Source of the DNA: Pyropia haitanensis
Lineage: Eukaryota; Rhodophyta; Bangiophyceae; Bangiales; Bangiaceae
Reading direction: 5' to 3'
Assembly: GCA_008729055.1 (NCBI GenBank)
Contig: SDUX01000008.1
Location: 4,179,756 to 4,243,755, forward strand
Length of the DNA: 64,000 nt
A program made the translations under genes and the position numbers. This document shows positions 1-11,017 of this stretch, in pieces. The notes under the pieces are model-generated. The model made no database searches, was not told the DNA's origin, and was given only the letters and a program-made list of their open reading frames with translations. Every line of letters begins with the position of its first letter. The first letter of the stretch is position 1.

Positions 1-2
1 CT

Positions 3-3000
3 GTAGCTGCCCAGCCACGGGATGCCCAGTCTGAGAGGAAGAGTGCGCCACTGGAGACGTTCTGTGCAGCTCGCATGGAGCAAGCTGCGACGGAGACCGA
101 TGCGTTTCTGGACAAGGCTCTTGGCAGCAATGACGATGACGACGCGCTGGACGACGCCGGGGTGGACTCGTCCGACGATGACCGAGCGCCTCCAGTGTCG
201 AAGAACACGGCGGGGATGCTGGCGGCGGCAGCGTCAACGGATGCGTTTCTGGAGACGGCGCTGGACGATGACAGTGGCGTGCACGTGGATGACACGGGAG
301 TGAATTCGGAGGCAGACGGTGATCAGCCTGCTGAGTCTACGGTTTTGGGTGCCAAAGCGTGCCCTGCTGTGGTTGAGGCTGCGTTGGCAACTCCCGGCGA
401 GTCTGTTACTAAGGTGGCGCGAGCCAATGACGACGCGCCGGGGACTGACATGTCCCAGTCCACGCCGCCTGTGGCTGCCTTGGGTGGCACCGGCGCCGTT
501 GGCGCGGCTCTCGAACAACCTTCCAGTGTTTTCACGCCACCGCAGTCCCAGGACGATGCTCAGATGCGGACTGCTGCGGTCGACACGGACGGGGTCCTCG
601 AGCAGGCGCGAGATGGTGATAGTGGGGCCCACGTGCACGAGACGGGGGTGGACTCGGAGCAGGGTGGGAAGCCGAAGCGATTGTCGTTGACGTCTTCTGT
701 CAGGTCTGGCTCCTCTGCTACCGGCGCCACTCCACATCGTGCTCTGTCGCCTCCTGGAAGCACCGGGTCATCAGGTCAAGCGACTGTGGCCGTCGGCGGC
801 TTGTCATCCTCGTCTCCGCCTGCGTCTGAACCACGGAGCAGCTCTACTCATCGTGCTGGGTCGACCTCGCCCTTCACCAGCGGTGGTTCCACGTTAAGGT
901 CGCCAGACGTACGCAACACTGCCGCAGAAGAGGCTGATGAAGTCGCGGCAGCCGCGGCTGGAGCCAATGCTTACCTCGAAAAGGCGCTGGCAGAGGGCGG
1001 CGAAGACGTGGACGACACCGGCGTCGACTCGGACGCGGACGGTAGCCAGGCCAGCGGGGGTGAAGCGAGGGAACGGTCAATGGCAGCAGCTGCGGCTGAA
1101 GCCGACGCATTTCTGGCGCAGGCGCTCGGGGATGACGACGACGCAGATGTGGACGACACGGGCGTGGACTCGGACGCTGCGCCTAGCGAGGACGTACAGC
1201 CAGAGGCAGAGGAACGGTCCATGGCCGCGGCTGCGGCAGAGGCGGACGCCTTTCTCGAGATGGCACTTGGGGACGATGGCGGCGCCAATGTGGACGACAC
1301 TGGGGTTAACTCAGACGCTGAGCAGGAGCCCACCAACACCACTGACCGCGGGATGGTGGCCGCTGCGGCTGAAGCGAATGCCTTCCTGGAGAAGGCGCTC
1401 GGCGATGATGGTGACGAGGACGTGGACGACACGGGTGTCAACTCCGATACCGAGCCGGTCGCTGAAACTGCTGGGTCGGGCAGCCGCGCGCTGGCCAGTT
1501 CGTCTGGCGAGGTGCGTGCTGAATCATCCAGCCCATCGGGAGGGGGCATGCCTTCAGTTCTCAACAGGCTCCGTGGCTTTGCTCATTCTCTCGCAAACAA
1601 TGCTGCCACCGGCACGCTTGGCAGCATTGCCGTTGCGGGTGCAGTGGCCGGCGGCGTCGACATTGATTCGGCCAAGAAGAAGCTGTCTGACCTCGACGTG
1701 TTGCTCGGGATTGGTCCGGAGCCGGCTGCCGAGGACGATGGCTTTGAGGACTTTGAGGCCGCCTCCAGTGAGGAGGAGGGAGCGGGGCAGTGGGGCGAGG
1801 CCTCGGATGGACGCCAAGGTGGTGGCGGTATTGGGAGCGACCCAGTGACTCCGCGCCGGTCGAGTGTGCCCAGCGATGCGTCATCCTCTCCGCTCTTTGG
1901 CTCGCAGGCCAGTCCCAAGCCGTCCGTCTCCATGCAGTCCTACGGGGCTCGTCGCTTTGGGGGCGGGCCTGAGAGCCTGTCTTTAGGTGTGCCGCCTGCC
2001 TCTGTCACCTTGACGGTGTGGCCACCAGGTGATGGTGGTTGCCAAGAGCACAGCAACGTGCCGCTCTCTGGCAGCATGCTGCAGTCCCTCGCCGCTGGTG
2101 CGATGGTTGAGCTGACGCCGCGCCACGTAGTCGTGGATGCTATCTTCATGGGGATGGGATCGAGTGGTGGCGGAAGCCACGGGTCGCGCAGCTCGCGCGC
2201 GGGCGGCCCTGGCACTGGTGGCGGCAAGGACGGCGAGCTCCTCGGCGTACTAGCGGACGTCACACGAGGGCACATTGAACGGTTGCTGAAGGAGCGGAAC
2301 GAAACGGCGGCGCTCCTTGAGGCCATGATTAACGAGCACTGCAAGGCTGCAGGGCAGCTAGGCCAGCTTCGCGCGCACGTGGACAACATTGCTGCGACTG
2401 AGAAGCAAGGGCGTGAGCCTTTGCCAGGCCATTGCGGCTTTTCTGTGTCTACGGAGCTGGCCGCTCTTTGTGCTGCGCTTGGTGCCTGTGGAGACCAGCT
2501 GTCAACCGTGAACAAGGCTACCGGGGACGGCGCAGTGCTCGAGGCGGAGCGCGAAAAAGCAGCTGCCGCGGCTTCGGCTGCCAAGGTGGCAGAGCTGCAG
2601 GCGGCGCTAGAGGCGTCAGCGGCTCGGATAGCCGAGTTGGAGGCGGCCGCCGCGGAAGCTGCACAGGCTCCGCCCAGTGACACTGAGGAGACCCGGCGGG
2701 CTCTGGAGGAAGCAGAGGCTACTGTTGAACGGCTCACCGCGGACATGAACCGTGCCAGCAACCACCGCAACGCCATGCGGCTGCAGTGTCGGCAGACACA
2801 AGCTGCGTTGGACCGGATGATGGCGTCCAACAACCAGGAACGATCCAAGATGCAGTCTCGTCTGCTCAAGCTGCAGCGCATTGCCGATACGGCTCAATAC
2901 GAGGTGGACCGTGCAGTGCGGGATGTGCAGGCAACTGCCGATGAGGCTGTGGCCGCCAAGGCATCTGCTGAGTCGGAGCTGCAAACGCTGCTGGTGACGC

Positions 3001-4334
3001 ACGGGACAATGTGCCGTAACTTTGTCGAGTTGGAGGAGGAGCTGCTGCAGCTACGCAAGGACCACTCGGCGCTTAAGCAGGCACAGGAGATGGCTACTGC
3101 GGTCGCGCGCATGAACGGGGAGAACGCCAAGATCGCCACAAGCCAGGCCGAGCTGGTCGCGGCGGAGGCGTCGGATAATGCGCGCAAGCTGGCGGTCCAG
3201 CTGCACGAGGCTCGTCGTGAGGCGGCGTCCGCTCGAGCTGACGCGGAGGCCTCTCGTGCCTCCCGCGTGTCGGGCTTTGACGCTTCGCATGACACGGAGC
3301 GGTCCGACGCGGCTCAAGTGACTCGCCTACAAGCCAACGCTGAAGCGCTGCAAACGTCCCTGACCGCTGCGCTGCAGGTGTCTGACAAGTACAAGGAGCA
3401 GCTGCGGAGCTTGCAGGAGCGAGCGGACGAGAGTGAGCGCAGTGCTCTGCACGCCCGCAAGGCGGCGGACATGGCCAACGGTCGCCTGGCCGGCGAGGAT
3501 GTGGTGACTGAGGATCAAGTGACGGCGGCAGCGCTCACCGAGGAGGTGGCCATGCTCAAGAAGCAGCACCAGCAGCGCATCTTGGAGCTTGAGTCCCTGC
3601 TGTGCACGGCCGAGACGGCGCTGTCCACGTCAGCGTCAAAGCGGCTGACCGAGTCGCGTATGGCGTCGATGGCCGCATCGGCGGGCTCGGACGGGAGCCG
3701 CCGTCCGACGGCCAGCCGCCTCGGCGACCGGCAAGGTGAGGAGCCGAGATTTGTCGGCTTTGGCCGGGACCGCTCGTCCAGCCCCGCCAGCGCTGCCAGC
3801 TCGGTCGTGGACTCGGAATTGGAGGCGCGCCTGCCTATGACCCGCGCCGCCTCGTCCATCTGCAGCATCCCTGACGTGGACGTGGAGAGCGAAGACGGGG
3901 ACCGCAGCTTTGGTGGCGGCCACAGCGGCGGCAGCTTTCGTAGCGACACGCTGTCGCCGGCCCAGCTGCCGCCACCCATCGTCACTCGTGGGATGGCCTC
4001 GTCCAGCATGGCGTTTTCTCCCGTATCGGCGGCGGTGGCGCTGCCGTCGCTGTGGCGAAGCCAGAGCGTCAACGTCGACTTTGCGGCCAATGATGTGTCG
4101 CCGAGTCCCAGGGGCGGGGGCTCCTTCCAGCAGCGCAGCGCCTCCATCTACTCCCCTGAAGAGGTGTCGCCGGCCCTGTCCCCCGCGTCGCCCGACTCCC
4201 CCTCCCCCACTACGGCGACGGCTGCCAAGCCGCCGCCGGCAGCCGCGGCGACGCCGCCGCCGGCCAAGGGTGGGCGGATGTTCAAGCGGCTTGGCTACAA
4301 GCTCCGCTTCAACTCGCACAGCAACAATCATTGA
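3..4334 (+). CDS. Repeat plus coiled-coil protein, 5' end outside window
   Basis: The frame is open from base 3, and the first in-frame ATG at 75 falls inside a repeat unit, so the true start probably lies upstream. Numbering from that ATG, residues 3-460 hold seven copies of an Ala-rich helix followed by an acidic signature VDDTGVxSD (about residues 3, 46, 163, 283, 335, 380 and 424; the first and third are degenerate). A Ser/Gly/Pro-rich stretch with a short hydrophobic piece (about 510-530) and acidic FEDFEA-type motifs follows, then long heptad-rich coiled coil (about 720-1190), a Ser-rich tail, and a basic C-terminus beginning MFKRLGYKL. No enzymatic domain is seen and I do not recognise the family; a cytoskeletal, scaffold or vesicle-tether role is only a guess. 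Codon use is less GC-extreme than the surrounding DNA and there are no internal stops, so coding status is secure. Confidence 0.85.
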   Translation, partial: VAAQPRDAQSERKSAPLETFCAARMEQAATETDAFLDKALGSNDDDDALDDAGVDSSDDDRAPPVSKNTAGMLAAAASTDAFLETALDDDSGVHVDDTGVNSEADGDQPAESTVLGAKACPAVVEAALATPGESVTKVARANDDAPGTDMSQSTPPVAALGGTGAVGAALEQPSSVFTPPQSQDDAQMRTAAVDTDGVLEQARDGDSGAHVHETGVDSEQGGKPKRLSLTSSVRSGSSATGATPHRALSPPGSTGSSGQATVAVGGLSSSSPPASEPRSSSTHRAGSTSPFTSGGSTLRSPDVRNTAAEEADEVAAAAAGANAYLEKALAEGGEDVDDTGVDSDADGSQASGGEARERSMAAAAAEADAFLAQALGDDDDADVDDTGVDSDAAPSEDVQPEAEERSMAAAAAEADAFLEMALGDDGGANVDDTGVNSDAEQEPTNTTDRGMVAAAAEANAFLEKALGDDGDEDVDDTGVNSDTEPVAETAGSGSRALASSSGEVRAESSSPSGGGMPSVLNRLRGFAHSLANNAATGTLGSIAVAGAVAGGVDIDSAKKKLSDLDVLLGIGPEPAAEDDGFEDFEAASSEEEGAGQWGEASDGRQGGGGIGSDPVTPRRSSVPSDASSSPLFGSQASPKPSVSMQSYGARRFGGGPESLSLGVPPASVTLTVWPPGDGGCQEHSNVPLSGSMLQSLAAGAMVELTPRHVVVDAIFMGMGSSGGGSHGSRSSRAGGPGTGGGKDGELLGVLADVTRGHIERLLKERNETAALLEAMINEHCKAAGQLGQLRAHVDNIAATEKQGREPLPGHCGFSVSTELAALCAALGACGDQLSTVNKATGDGAVLEAEREKAAAAASAAKVAELQAALEASAARIAELEAAAAEAAQAPPSDTEETRRALEEAEATVERLTADMNRASNHRNAMRLQCRQTQAALDRMMASNNQERSKMQSRLLKLQRIADTAQYEVDRAVRDVQATADEAVAAKASAESELQTLLVTHGTMCRNFVELEEELLQLRKDHSALKQAQEMATAVARMNGENAKIATSQAELVAAEASDNARKLAVQLHEARREAASARADAEASRASRVSGFDASHDTERSDAAQVTRLQANAEALQTSLTAALQVSDKYKEQLRSLQERADESERSALHARKAADMANGRLAGEDVVTEDQVTAAALTEEVAMLKKQHQQRILELESLLCTAETALSTSASKRLTESRMASMAASAGSDGSRRPTASRLGDRQGEEPRFVGFGRDRSSSPASAASSVVDSELEARLPMTRAASSICSIPDVDVESEDGDRSFGGGHSGGSFRSDTLSPAQLPPPIVTRGMASSSMAFSPVSAAVALPSLWRSQSVNVDFAANDVSPSPRGGGSFQQRSASIYSPEEVSPALSPASPDSPSPTTATAAKPPPAAAATPPPAKGGRMFKRLGYKLRFNSHSNNH
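81..1455 (+). repeat. Seven protein-level repeats, VDDTGVxSD family
   Basis: About 35-40 residue units read as an Ala-rich helix with a DAFLEKAL-like core, a short Asp/Gly stretch, then VDDTGV(D/N)SD. Units 4-7 (921-1455) are close to tandem with acidic spacers; units 1-3 are farther apart and more diverged. The DNA is less similar than the protein, which suggests selection on the peptide. Confidence 0.85.
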
Positions 4335-5210
4335 TCGCGGCGCCGTCGTGCTGGGCGAGCGCTGGTGCGTCTGTTGTCTTTGCTGGCTGCTGCGGCGGGC
4401 GTCCCGTTGCTCTCTCTCGTGTGCATGTCCTTGTCTTTCTTTTTTATTTTTTCTGTTTCTTTCGTCTTCTTTGCTGCACGCGGATACCTGGCTTTGTTGG
4501 GCGCGGTCGGGTGTTACCTTTTGTACCACCGTCAGGTACTGCTTGCATTGTTTTCTCCACATCTGTGCACTCTTGCCCCCTCGCGCTCCCGCGTGAGCCC
4601 CGGCTGGACCTCGTCTTGTTCCCATGGACCGTGCTGCTCGCCGCTGCGCGTCAGCAAGCCCCTCACCAAACGGGGTGGCCAGGGGCGCTCGGACCAAGCG
4701 GGTCAGAGGAGGTTGGCGGTCCCGCGCGTGGCGGAACCCACTCGATGCCAGCTTGGTGGGCTCGCGCTCCTGCGCCCACACGGACGGCGGCCAACCCACG
4801 CTGACGGCGGCCGCCCCATGGCTCGCCGCCATGACCAGAACCTGCGCGGCTCGCACTGCAGCGCCACCCCCCCCCCCCCCAAGAGAAGAACGTGGCGGGC
4901 GTCTGCTGCGCACCAGACTGGTCTGGCGCTCGCCGCTGCCTCACGCCAGACCCCTTGCGTGTCACCCGCACGGTTGGTGGTTTTACCAAACAGTCCGCGC
5001 CGTCCCCCGGCTAACGCAACGGGGCGCGACGAGATGCAGCGTGCGGGGCAGGGCCAGGACAAATCAAATGACGACAGCGTGTAGTCAAGCACGTTCAGAC
5101 ACCACCCCCTCTCCCCCTCCCCGCGCCCCATGCATATCAGCTGCTGCCTCGTGCCGTTGCTCCCCTCTGCCCACTCGTACCGCCATGCAAAGCGCTCGCC
5201 CCCCGCCCAT
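4335..5210. other. Intergenic, tail-to-tail 3' flanks
   Basis: The space between the convergent ends of the coiled-coil gene (+) and the membrane-protein gene (-). A T/C-rich stretch at about 4425-4485 probably lies in the 3' UTR of the first gene. No supported gene is seen; the open frames here are compositional. Confidence 0.5.
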
Positions 5211-6208
5211 TCAAACCACCTTGGTCGTACTCCTTGTCACTGGAAAGGAGTGACGGAGGCCGCCCGAGGCGGCGCCATTGCCGACCACCACCCGTGGTGG
5301 CGCCCGCGCCTTGCTGCTCCGCCGCCGCGGCGGTAGTCCGAGGCTGCTCTCGCTGCCGCTCTGCATTGCGCCGCTGCTCTTCCCTTGCGCCGCCGTCACG
5401 CCCGTCCGCGCGGTGACGAGGTGAGCGGTCATCCCCCCCCCGCCGGGGCTGTGGGTGGCCAGCTCCGCGCGGCGCTTGAGGTCGCTCGTCCGCCGCGGGT
5501 AGAGCGCCCGCCGCGCCCGCTCCAGCACCCGCTCCGTCTCTTGGTCCTCGTGGGAGCCCAGCCCGCCCGCCCGCGCGCGCCACTCCTCCTTGGACGCCGC
5601 GACCGCCGCGGCGCGCCGCCGCGCGTCCATGTCGGCGGCCACGTCGGGGAGGACGCCCGCGGCGACCAGCTCCCGCATCTTGGTCTGCATACTCCGCTGC
5701 GCGTCGGCGAGCACCGCCGCCGCGGCAACGCCGCCGGCGCCCGCGTCCGACGACGCCGCCGCGGCCGCGGCGGCGGTCGCGCGGAGGAGCTCCTCACGGA
5801 TGCCCTCCAGCTGGCCACGCACCTTGGTGATCTCGGCGGCCTTGGCCTCGGCCGCCACCGCCCGCGCCTCGACGGCCGCCTCGGCCGCCTCGAGCGCCAG
5901 ATCCGGCGTCGACACGTACGGCCGGGTGCCGGCGAGGAGTGCCAGCAGCAGCGGGCTCCGCCGCCACCCAATCGCCACCAGCGGCAGCACCCACGCGAGC
6001 GCGGCCAGCGCCAGCCCAATGGGCACCGCCGCGGCGAGCGCGGGGAACCAGGCCGTGACGCTCACCGCCGCGGCAACGGTGGCGAGGAAGAGCGTCAGCG
6101 GGCTGACGGGCAGGCTGCCCGTCAGTGCGGCAGACGCCGCCTCCGCGGCGCGCAGCGCCTTTACTCGGGGCGACTCCTCGGCGGCCACGGCGGCCGCGGC
6201 GGGCGAGC

Positions 6209-6239
<31 letters not shown>

Positions 6240-6503
6240 GAACAGCTTGGCCTTTAGCGTCGCGACGAGGCCACCCGCCGCGGGCGGCGTAGCGCCGCCG
6301 TCCGCCTCGTCGGCCGCCCCAAACTTGCGGCCAACGTACGCCTGGACGCGGCGGAGGGAGCGGACGCCCTCCTCCCCGGCGGGGCCGCCGCCGCCGCCGT
6401 CGCCGCCGCCGCCGCCCGTGCCCACCGCCCGGCCGCGGCTATTGCTGGCCGTGACGAGCGCGTCGGGCACCCGCAGCGGCGGGCGGGCGACGGGGGGGAC
6501 CAT
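5211..6503 (-). CDS. Unknown membrane protein with hydrophobic hairpin and helix
   Basis: About 430 residues if translation starts at the ATG at 6503. The frame stays open upstream, but only through poly-G/C low-complexity DNA, so I did not use it. The N-terminus is Pro/Ala/Arg/Ser-rich and could be an organelle-targeting peptide, followed by a short basic helix and a proline run. Residues about 134-193 form two or three closely spaced hydrophobic segments. After them comes a charged Ala/Glu-rich helix of probable coiled-coil type, then a basic Ser/Arg-rich tail. I do not recognise the family. The arrangement resembles small organelle membrane proteins with a soluble helical domain, but no function is claimed. 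Confidence 0.6.
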
Positions 6504-8047
6504 GCTCCGCCGGGGGTGCACCAGCAGCGGCCCGCGGGGGGGGGGCAGGGGGCACACCGCCGACGGGTCCTGCAAGAGGGGGGACGCGACGGGAGGGGAG
6601 GGGGAGGGGGAAACTCGGGCGGGGGGGGGGGGAGGGGGGGGGGGGGGGGGAGTGGAGGGAGGGGGGCACCGGGACGCTCCGTCGGGGGGGGCGGGGGGTG
6701 GCAGCCACCACCCGCCACAACCGTCGGCGAACGGCGCGCGGTCGGGGGAGAGCCGGAGCGCAGACGGGACAGACGCCGCCGTCCCGGTTGCGGCGCGGCC
6801 ACCGCCACCCCTGCGCCGCGCCGCGGGCGGCCGCGCGCAGCCGACCGGGCGGGCGTCTGCGCGACGTGGCGGGCGGCGCCGCGCGCGCGCGCACGCGCGC
6901 GGGCGGCACCGGCGGCCGGCGGGTCGTCCCCACCCCCCCCCCCCCCCCCCGCCCCCCCTCGCCGCTGCCGCCCCGCACGCTGGCCACGCGCCGCCCGCCG
7001 CGGTGACGGTGGGGTGGCGGCGGGCCGCAACCCCCCCCCCTTCCCATTCCCCTTCCCGCCCTCCCCGCGACCGGCCGTAGGCGCGCTGCAGTCTCGGCGC
7101 GGGGGGGCCGGCGGCGGCGCGCACCCCCCCCCCCTCCCCGCCCGCGCGCGGTGGCGGCGCTGCTGTCAACGCCCGCGCGGGAAGGGCCAGCCGACACGCC
7201 GCGGGGAGGGCAGCGTGGGGGGGGGGAGGGGCGGCGGGAGGCGGGCCGGTTCCCCCCCCCCCCCCCCCCCTCCCCGCGCGCGCCGGCCAAAATTCGAGGC
7301 CCGCCGGCCGCCCCACCGTCCGTGGGCGGGGTACGGATCCGTGGGCGGGGCGGCGGGGCGTGAAGGGGGGGGGGGGAGGGGCGGGGGGTAAAGAGGGGGG
7401 GTGGGCGGGGGGGACGACCCCGACCCGGCGTGGCGGTTGGGTGTTGGCGGCCGCGCGCGCGCACCAGCAGCGGCCGGCGGCGGCCGCGGCCGACGACTCA
7501 ATCATTGTGTTGAGCGCGCGACACGCGTGACGCGGGCCGCCGCCGCCCTGCCGCAACTGCAAGCTGCGGAGGCTGTCAGGCAGCGTCGGCGGCCGACGTC
7601 ATCAACCCACACCCGTGTGCTTCTTTCTTTTTCTTGTTCTTTTTTCGCCCTATCTGTGCACCGTGGGACCCTGTCGTCCCGGCGGTCAGGAGCGCGGGTG
7701 TGGGGGGCGGCGGCGTTGTCCCAACGGGAGCGGCCGCCCGTCGGTTCCTTCCTATTTCGTACGTGTAATATATAGGAATATAGTAAATTTGTACGCTAGC
7801 TAATTTTGGCTACAGCTCTCGCTAGCGGATGAGCGGCCTTTGCACGCCGCCCGCCGCGCCGGCGCGTGGCGCCGCCGCGCGCGTGCGGCCGGCGCCACCG
7901 CGACCGCCGCAACGGCCACCGCCGGCGAGCCAGACGCGCCGCGGCCAGCCTCCAGCTGCCGCCATGAAGGCCGCGCCGGCCGACCCCCCCGCCACCCACG
8001 GCTCGGCCGACGCCGCCGCGGCGGCGCGCCGCCAGAGCCGCGCACAC

Positions 8048-8081
<34 letters not shown>

Positions 8082-8311
8082 GCTGCGCGGCGGCGCGGCG
8101 GCGGCCGCCGCCCACCGCCGGCCCGCCCCCCGTCTGGCGTGGCGCGGCGCCGCGCCGCGCCGGCACCGCCGCCGCGGCGCGCACAACGGCGGCGTTGCCA
8201 CCTGCCGGCGGTCGCGTCGGCACCGCCACGCCGCGGCGTGGTCGTTGGCAGCAGCGCCGCCGTCGCCGCGGCCGCCGCGGCCGCCGTCGGCGGACGGTGC
8301 GGTGTGCGCCG

Positions 8312-8344
<33 letters not shown>

Positions 8345-8477
8345 GGGGGGGAGGGGGGGGGGGACGTTGGCGCGGTCGCCCGCGTCCCACCTGTGGCGGC
8401 GCCGTCGTCCCCGCCGCGGCGGGCGTGTTGGATGGAGCGGAGTTATGGGGTGCCGCTGCGGCCGCCGCCATGGCCGT

Positions 8478-8519
<42 letters not shown>

Positions 8520-9324
8520 CGTGCGTGTCGCGGCCGTAGCGTCGGCGCGGGGGCGTTGCCGTGGGCGGTGCCAGAGGGCGTCGCCGGCGGCGGCGGGACG
8601 GCGCAAGCGCACAGCGCCGATGGTGGCGTCGCGACGCCCATCCGCGGCGTGCGCCCGGCCCGAGACACCGTCGGGGACGTTGGCGCCGCCGTCGGTGTCG
8701 GCCTGCGCCGCCGCCGCCGGCAACGGCCGCAAAAAGCCGCGTCCCCCGCCACGCGACGGGGGGTTCCTTTATGGGCGCCGCCCAGCCGCCGCCGCGGCCG
8801 CGCAACACTGGCCGCGGCCGTCGCCGCCGGCCGCCCGCCGCGGGCCGCCCGCCGCGGGCGCACGGCGCCAGCCGGGCGGCGGCGCCACCCCGGCGGTGGT
8901 GTGGACGCGTCCGCGCGCCGCCCGCGACGCGACCCGCGCCGCGGCACACGCCCAGCCGCGGTACGCGGCCGCGGACGCGCGGGGGCGTCGACGGACCCCC
9001 CCCCCCCCAAAAAAAACCCAACAAAAAAAAAAAAAAACGGGCACCGCTCGACGCCACCCGCGGGTAGCCGCGGTGGCGCGCCCGCCCCCCACCCACAAGA
9101 GCGGGAGCCAGCCGGCGGCGGCGACAGCGCGGGGCGGCACACGCCGCGGCCACGCCGTCGCCGCCGTGCGGCACGCACCCCCCCCTTGCGCCGACCCCCC
9201 CCCCCCCCCCCCCCCGCCCCCCGCCCCCGCCCCCAACCCCCTACGCCAGAGCCCCGCCCCGCCGCGGCGCGCGCGCGCGGCGGCGGCGGCGGCGGCAGCC
9301 CAGGGGCGCGCGGGGCGGCGGCGC
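6504..9324. other. Low-complexity intergenic DNA
   Basis: G and C runs dominate 6540-7400. A short T-rich and then AT-rich patch at 7618-7805 is the only compositional break. From 7830 there are CCG/CGG triplet runs (about 8041-8090 and 8476-8515), a long G run (about 8313-8364) and an A run (about 9018-9036). Very long open frames exist on both strands, but they carry no recognisable domain and mirror one another, as expected of GC-rich DNA. Confidence 0.5.
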
Positions 9325-9329
9325 CTAGA

Positions 9330-9362
<33 letters not shown>

Positions 9363-9471
9363 ACGGCGGCGGCGGCTCGTCAAACACGCACGCCGGGCTG
9401 CCGTCTGCAAACGTGCGGAGCAGCACGTGCGCAATGGCCATGGCCGGCGGCACCCGCAGGCGCCGCCGCGG

Positions 9472-9511
<40 letters not shown>

Positions 9512-10179
9512 TCGGCGGCGTCGCCGTCAATGGCGGCGATCACGTCGGCGCGGGAAAACCAGCGCACGTCTTCCATTTCCTGTGGGGGGGGGGCGGCGCG
9601 GTGGGGGCGGTGGCACACCGAGGGCAGGCAGCCAGCCGCACAGGGGGGGGGGGGGGGGAGTAGCAACGGCAGCGGGGGTGGCGGGGGGGGGGGGGGGGGG
9701 GGGGTGCCGGCGTCGCCGCCCCACACCCGATGCAAAAAAAAAAAAAGTCCAGGCAGGGACACCCCGCCGGGGCACAGCGCAACCGCGGCGGCCACACCCC
9801 ACACGCCAAGAGAGCGAGCCACAGCGTCAGCACGGTGCCCACCGGCGGGCCGTGAGGCAGACACCCGCGGGCGGCGCGGCGGCCGGCGCACCACCACGCC
9901 CGTCACGGCGTGTGGCCGCCAGCGCGGGCGCGCACGGGTGCGCACCCAAAGAAACCCCCCCCCCCCCAAAAAAAAAACCGCGCGGTAGCGCGACGGCAAA
10001 ACCCCCCCCTGCCCACCCCACCCCCACCCGCGGCCGCGGCGCGCGCACCCGGCGCGCACCCGGCGTACGGCCGCCGACCGCGCCCGCCCCGCCGGCGGCC
10101 GACCCACCGCGCCCGCCCCGCCGGCGGCCGACCCACCGCGCCCACCCCGCCGGCGGCCGACCCACCGCGGCGCGCGCGC

Positions 10180-10224
<45 letters not shown>

Positions 10225-10386
10225 CGCGTCCGCACCTGCGTGTCAATGGTGATCGCGTCGGTCAGCGCCTCCGCGACGCACCCAATCATGAGCGAGTAGG
10301 GAAACGGCCACGGCTGCGTCGAGTGCAGCCGCACCCGGCCGACGCGGACGCCCGCCTCCTCCAGCACCTGCGAGCGGGAGACGCGG

Positions 10387-10426
<40 letters not shown>

Positions 10427-10776
10427 ACAGGGGGGGGGGGGGGGGGGCAGGGGGGCGCGGCCGTAGAGGGGGGGGGGGGGAGGGGGGGGGCACCCCACCA
10501 CAGGGAGACACCACGAGGCACGGCACGCGCGTCAGTCGTGTCTGCCCAACACGCGGGGCGGTGGCGTCCCGCCGCCGCGGTGGCCACGGGCGGAAGGCGG
10601 CAGCGGCGTCCCCCCCCTTCCCCCCTGCCGCCGCCGCCGCCGCCACACGCGCCTCGCCGCGCCGGCTGTGCCGACGGCGGGCACGCCGCCGCTCCAGCCG
10701 CCGGCTGCCGCCGGCCGCGACGGCCGCGCCCGCCGCGGCGCGGTGGCGGCCGCCCGCTGGGCGGCGGCGGGCGGGA

Positions 10777-10813
<37 letters not shown>

Positions 10814-10982
10814 GCGCGCGGCGCGACCGGCGGGGCAGGCCGCAGGGAGGGGAGGCCGGCATGGGCGGGGCCACTGGCGCTCCCCACCCCCCCCCCCTAC
10901 CCACCTCACGGGCGTGCGTCACCCCCCCCCCCCCCCCCCCCGCCCACCCCCCCCCCCAGCTTCGCCACGGCGGCGGCGGCGC

Positions 10983-11017
<35 letters not shown>

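Noticed and set aside
6254..9663. Very long open frames on both strands through 6.3-9.7 kb
   Set aside because: Stops are rare at this GC content; the frames overlap on opposite strands, consist of Ala/Arg/Pro/Gly runs and cross long homopolymers.
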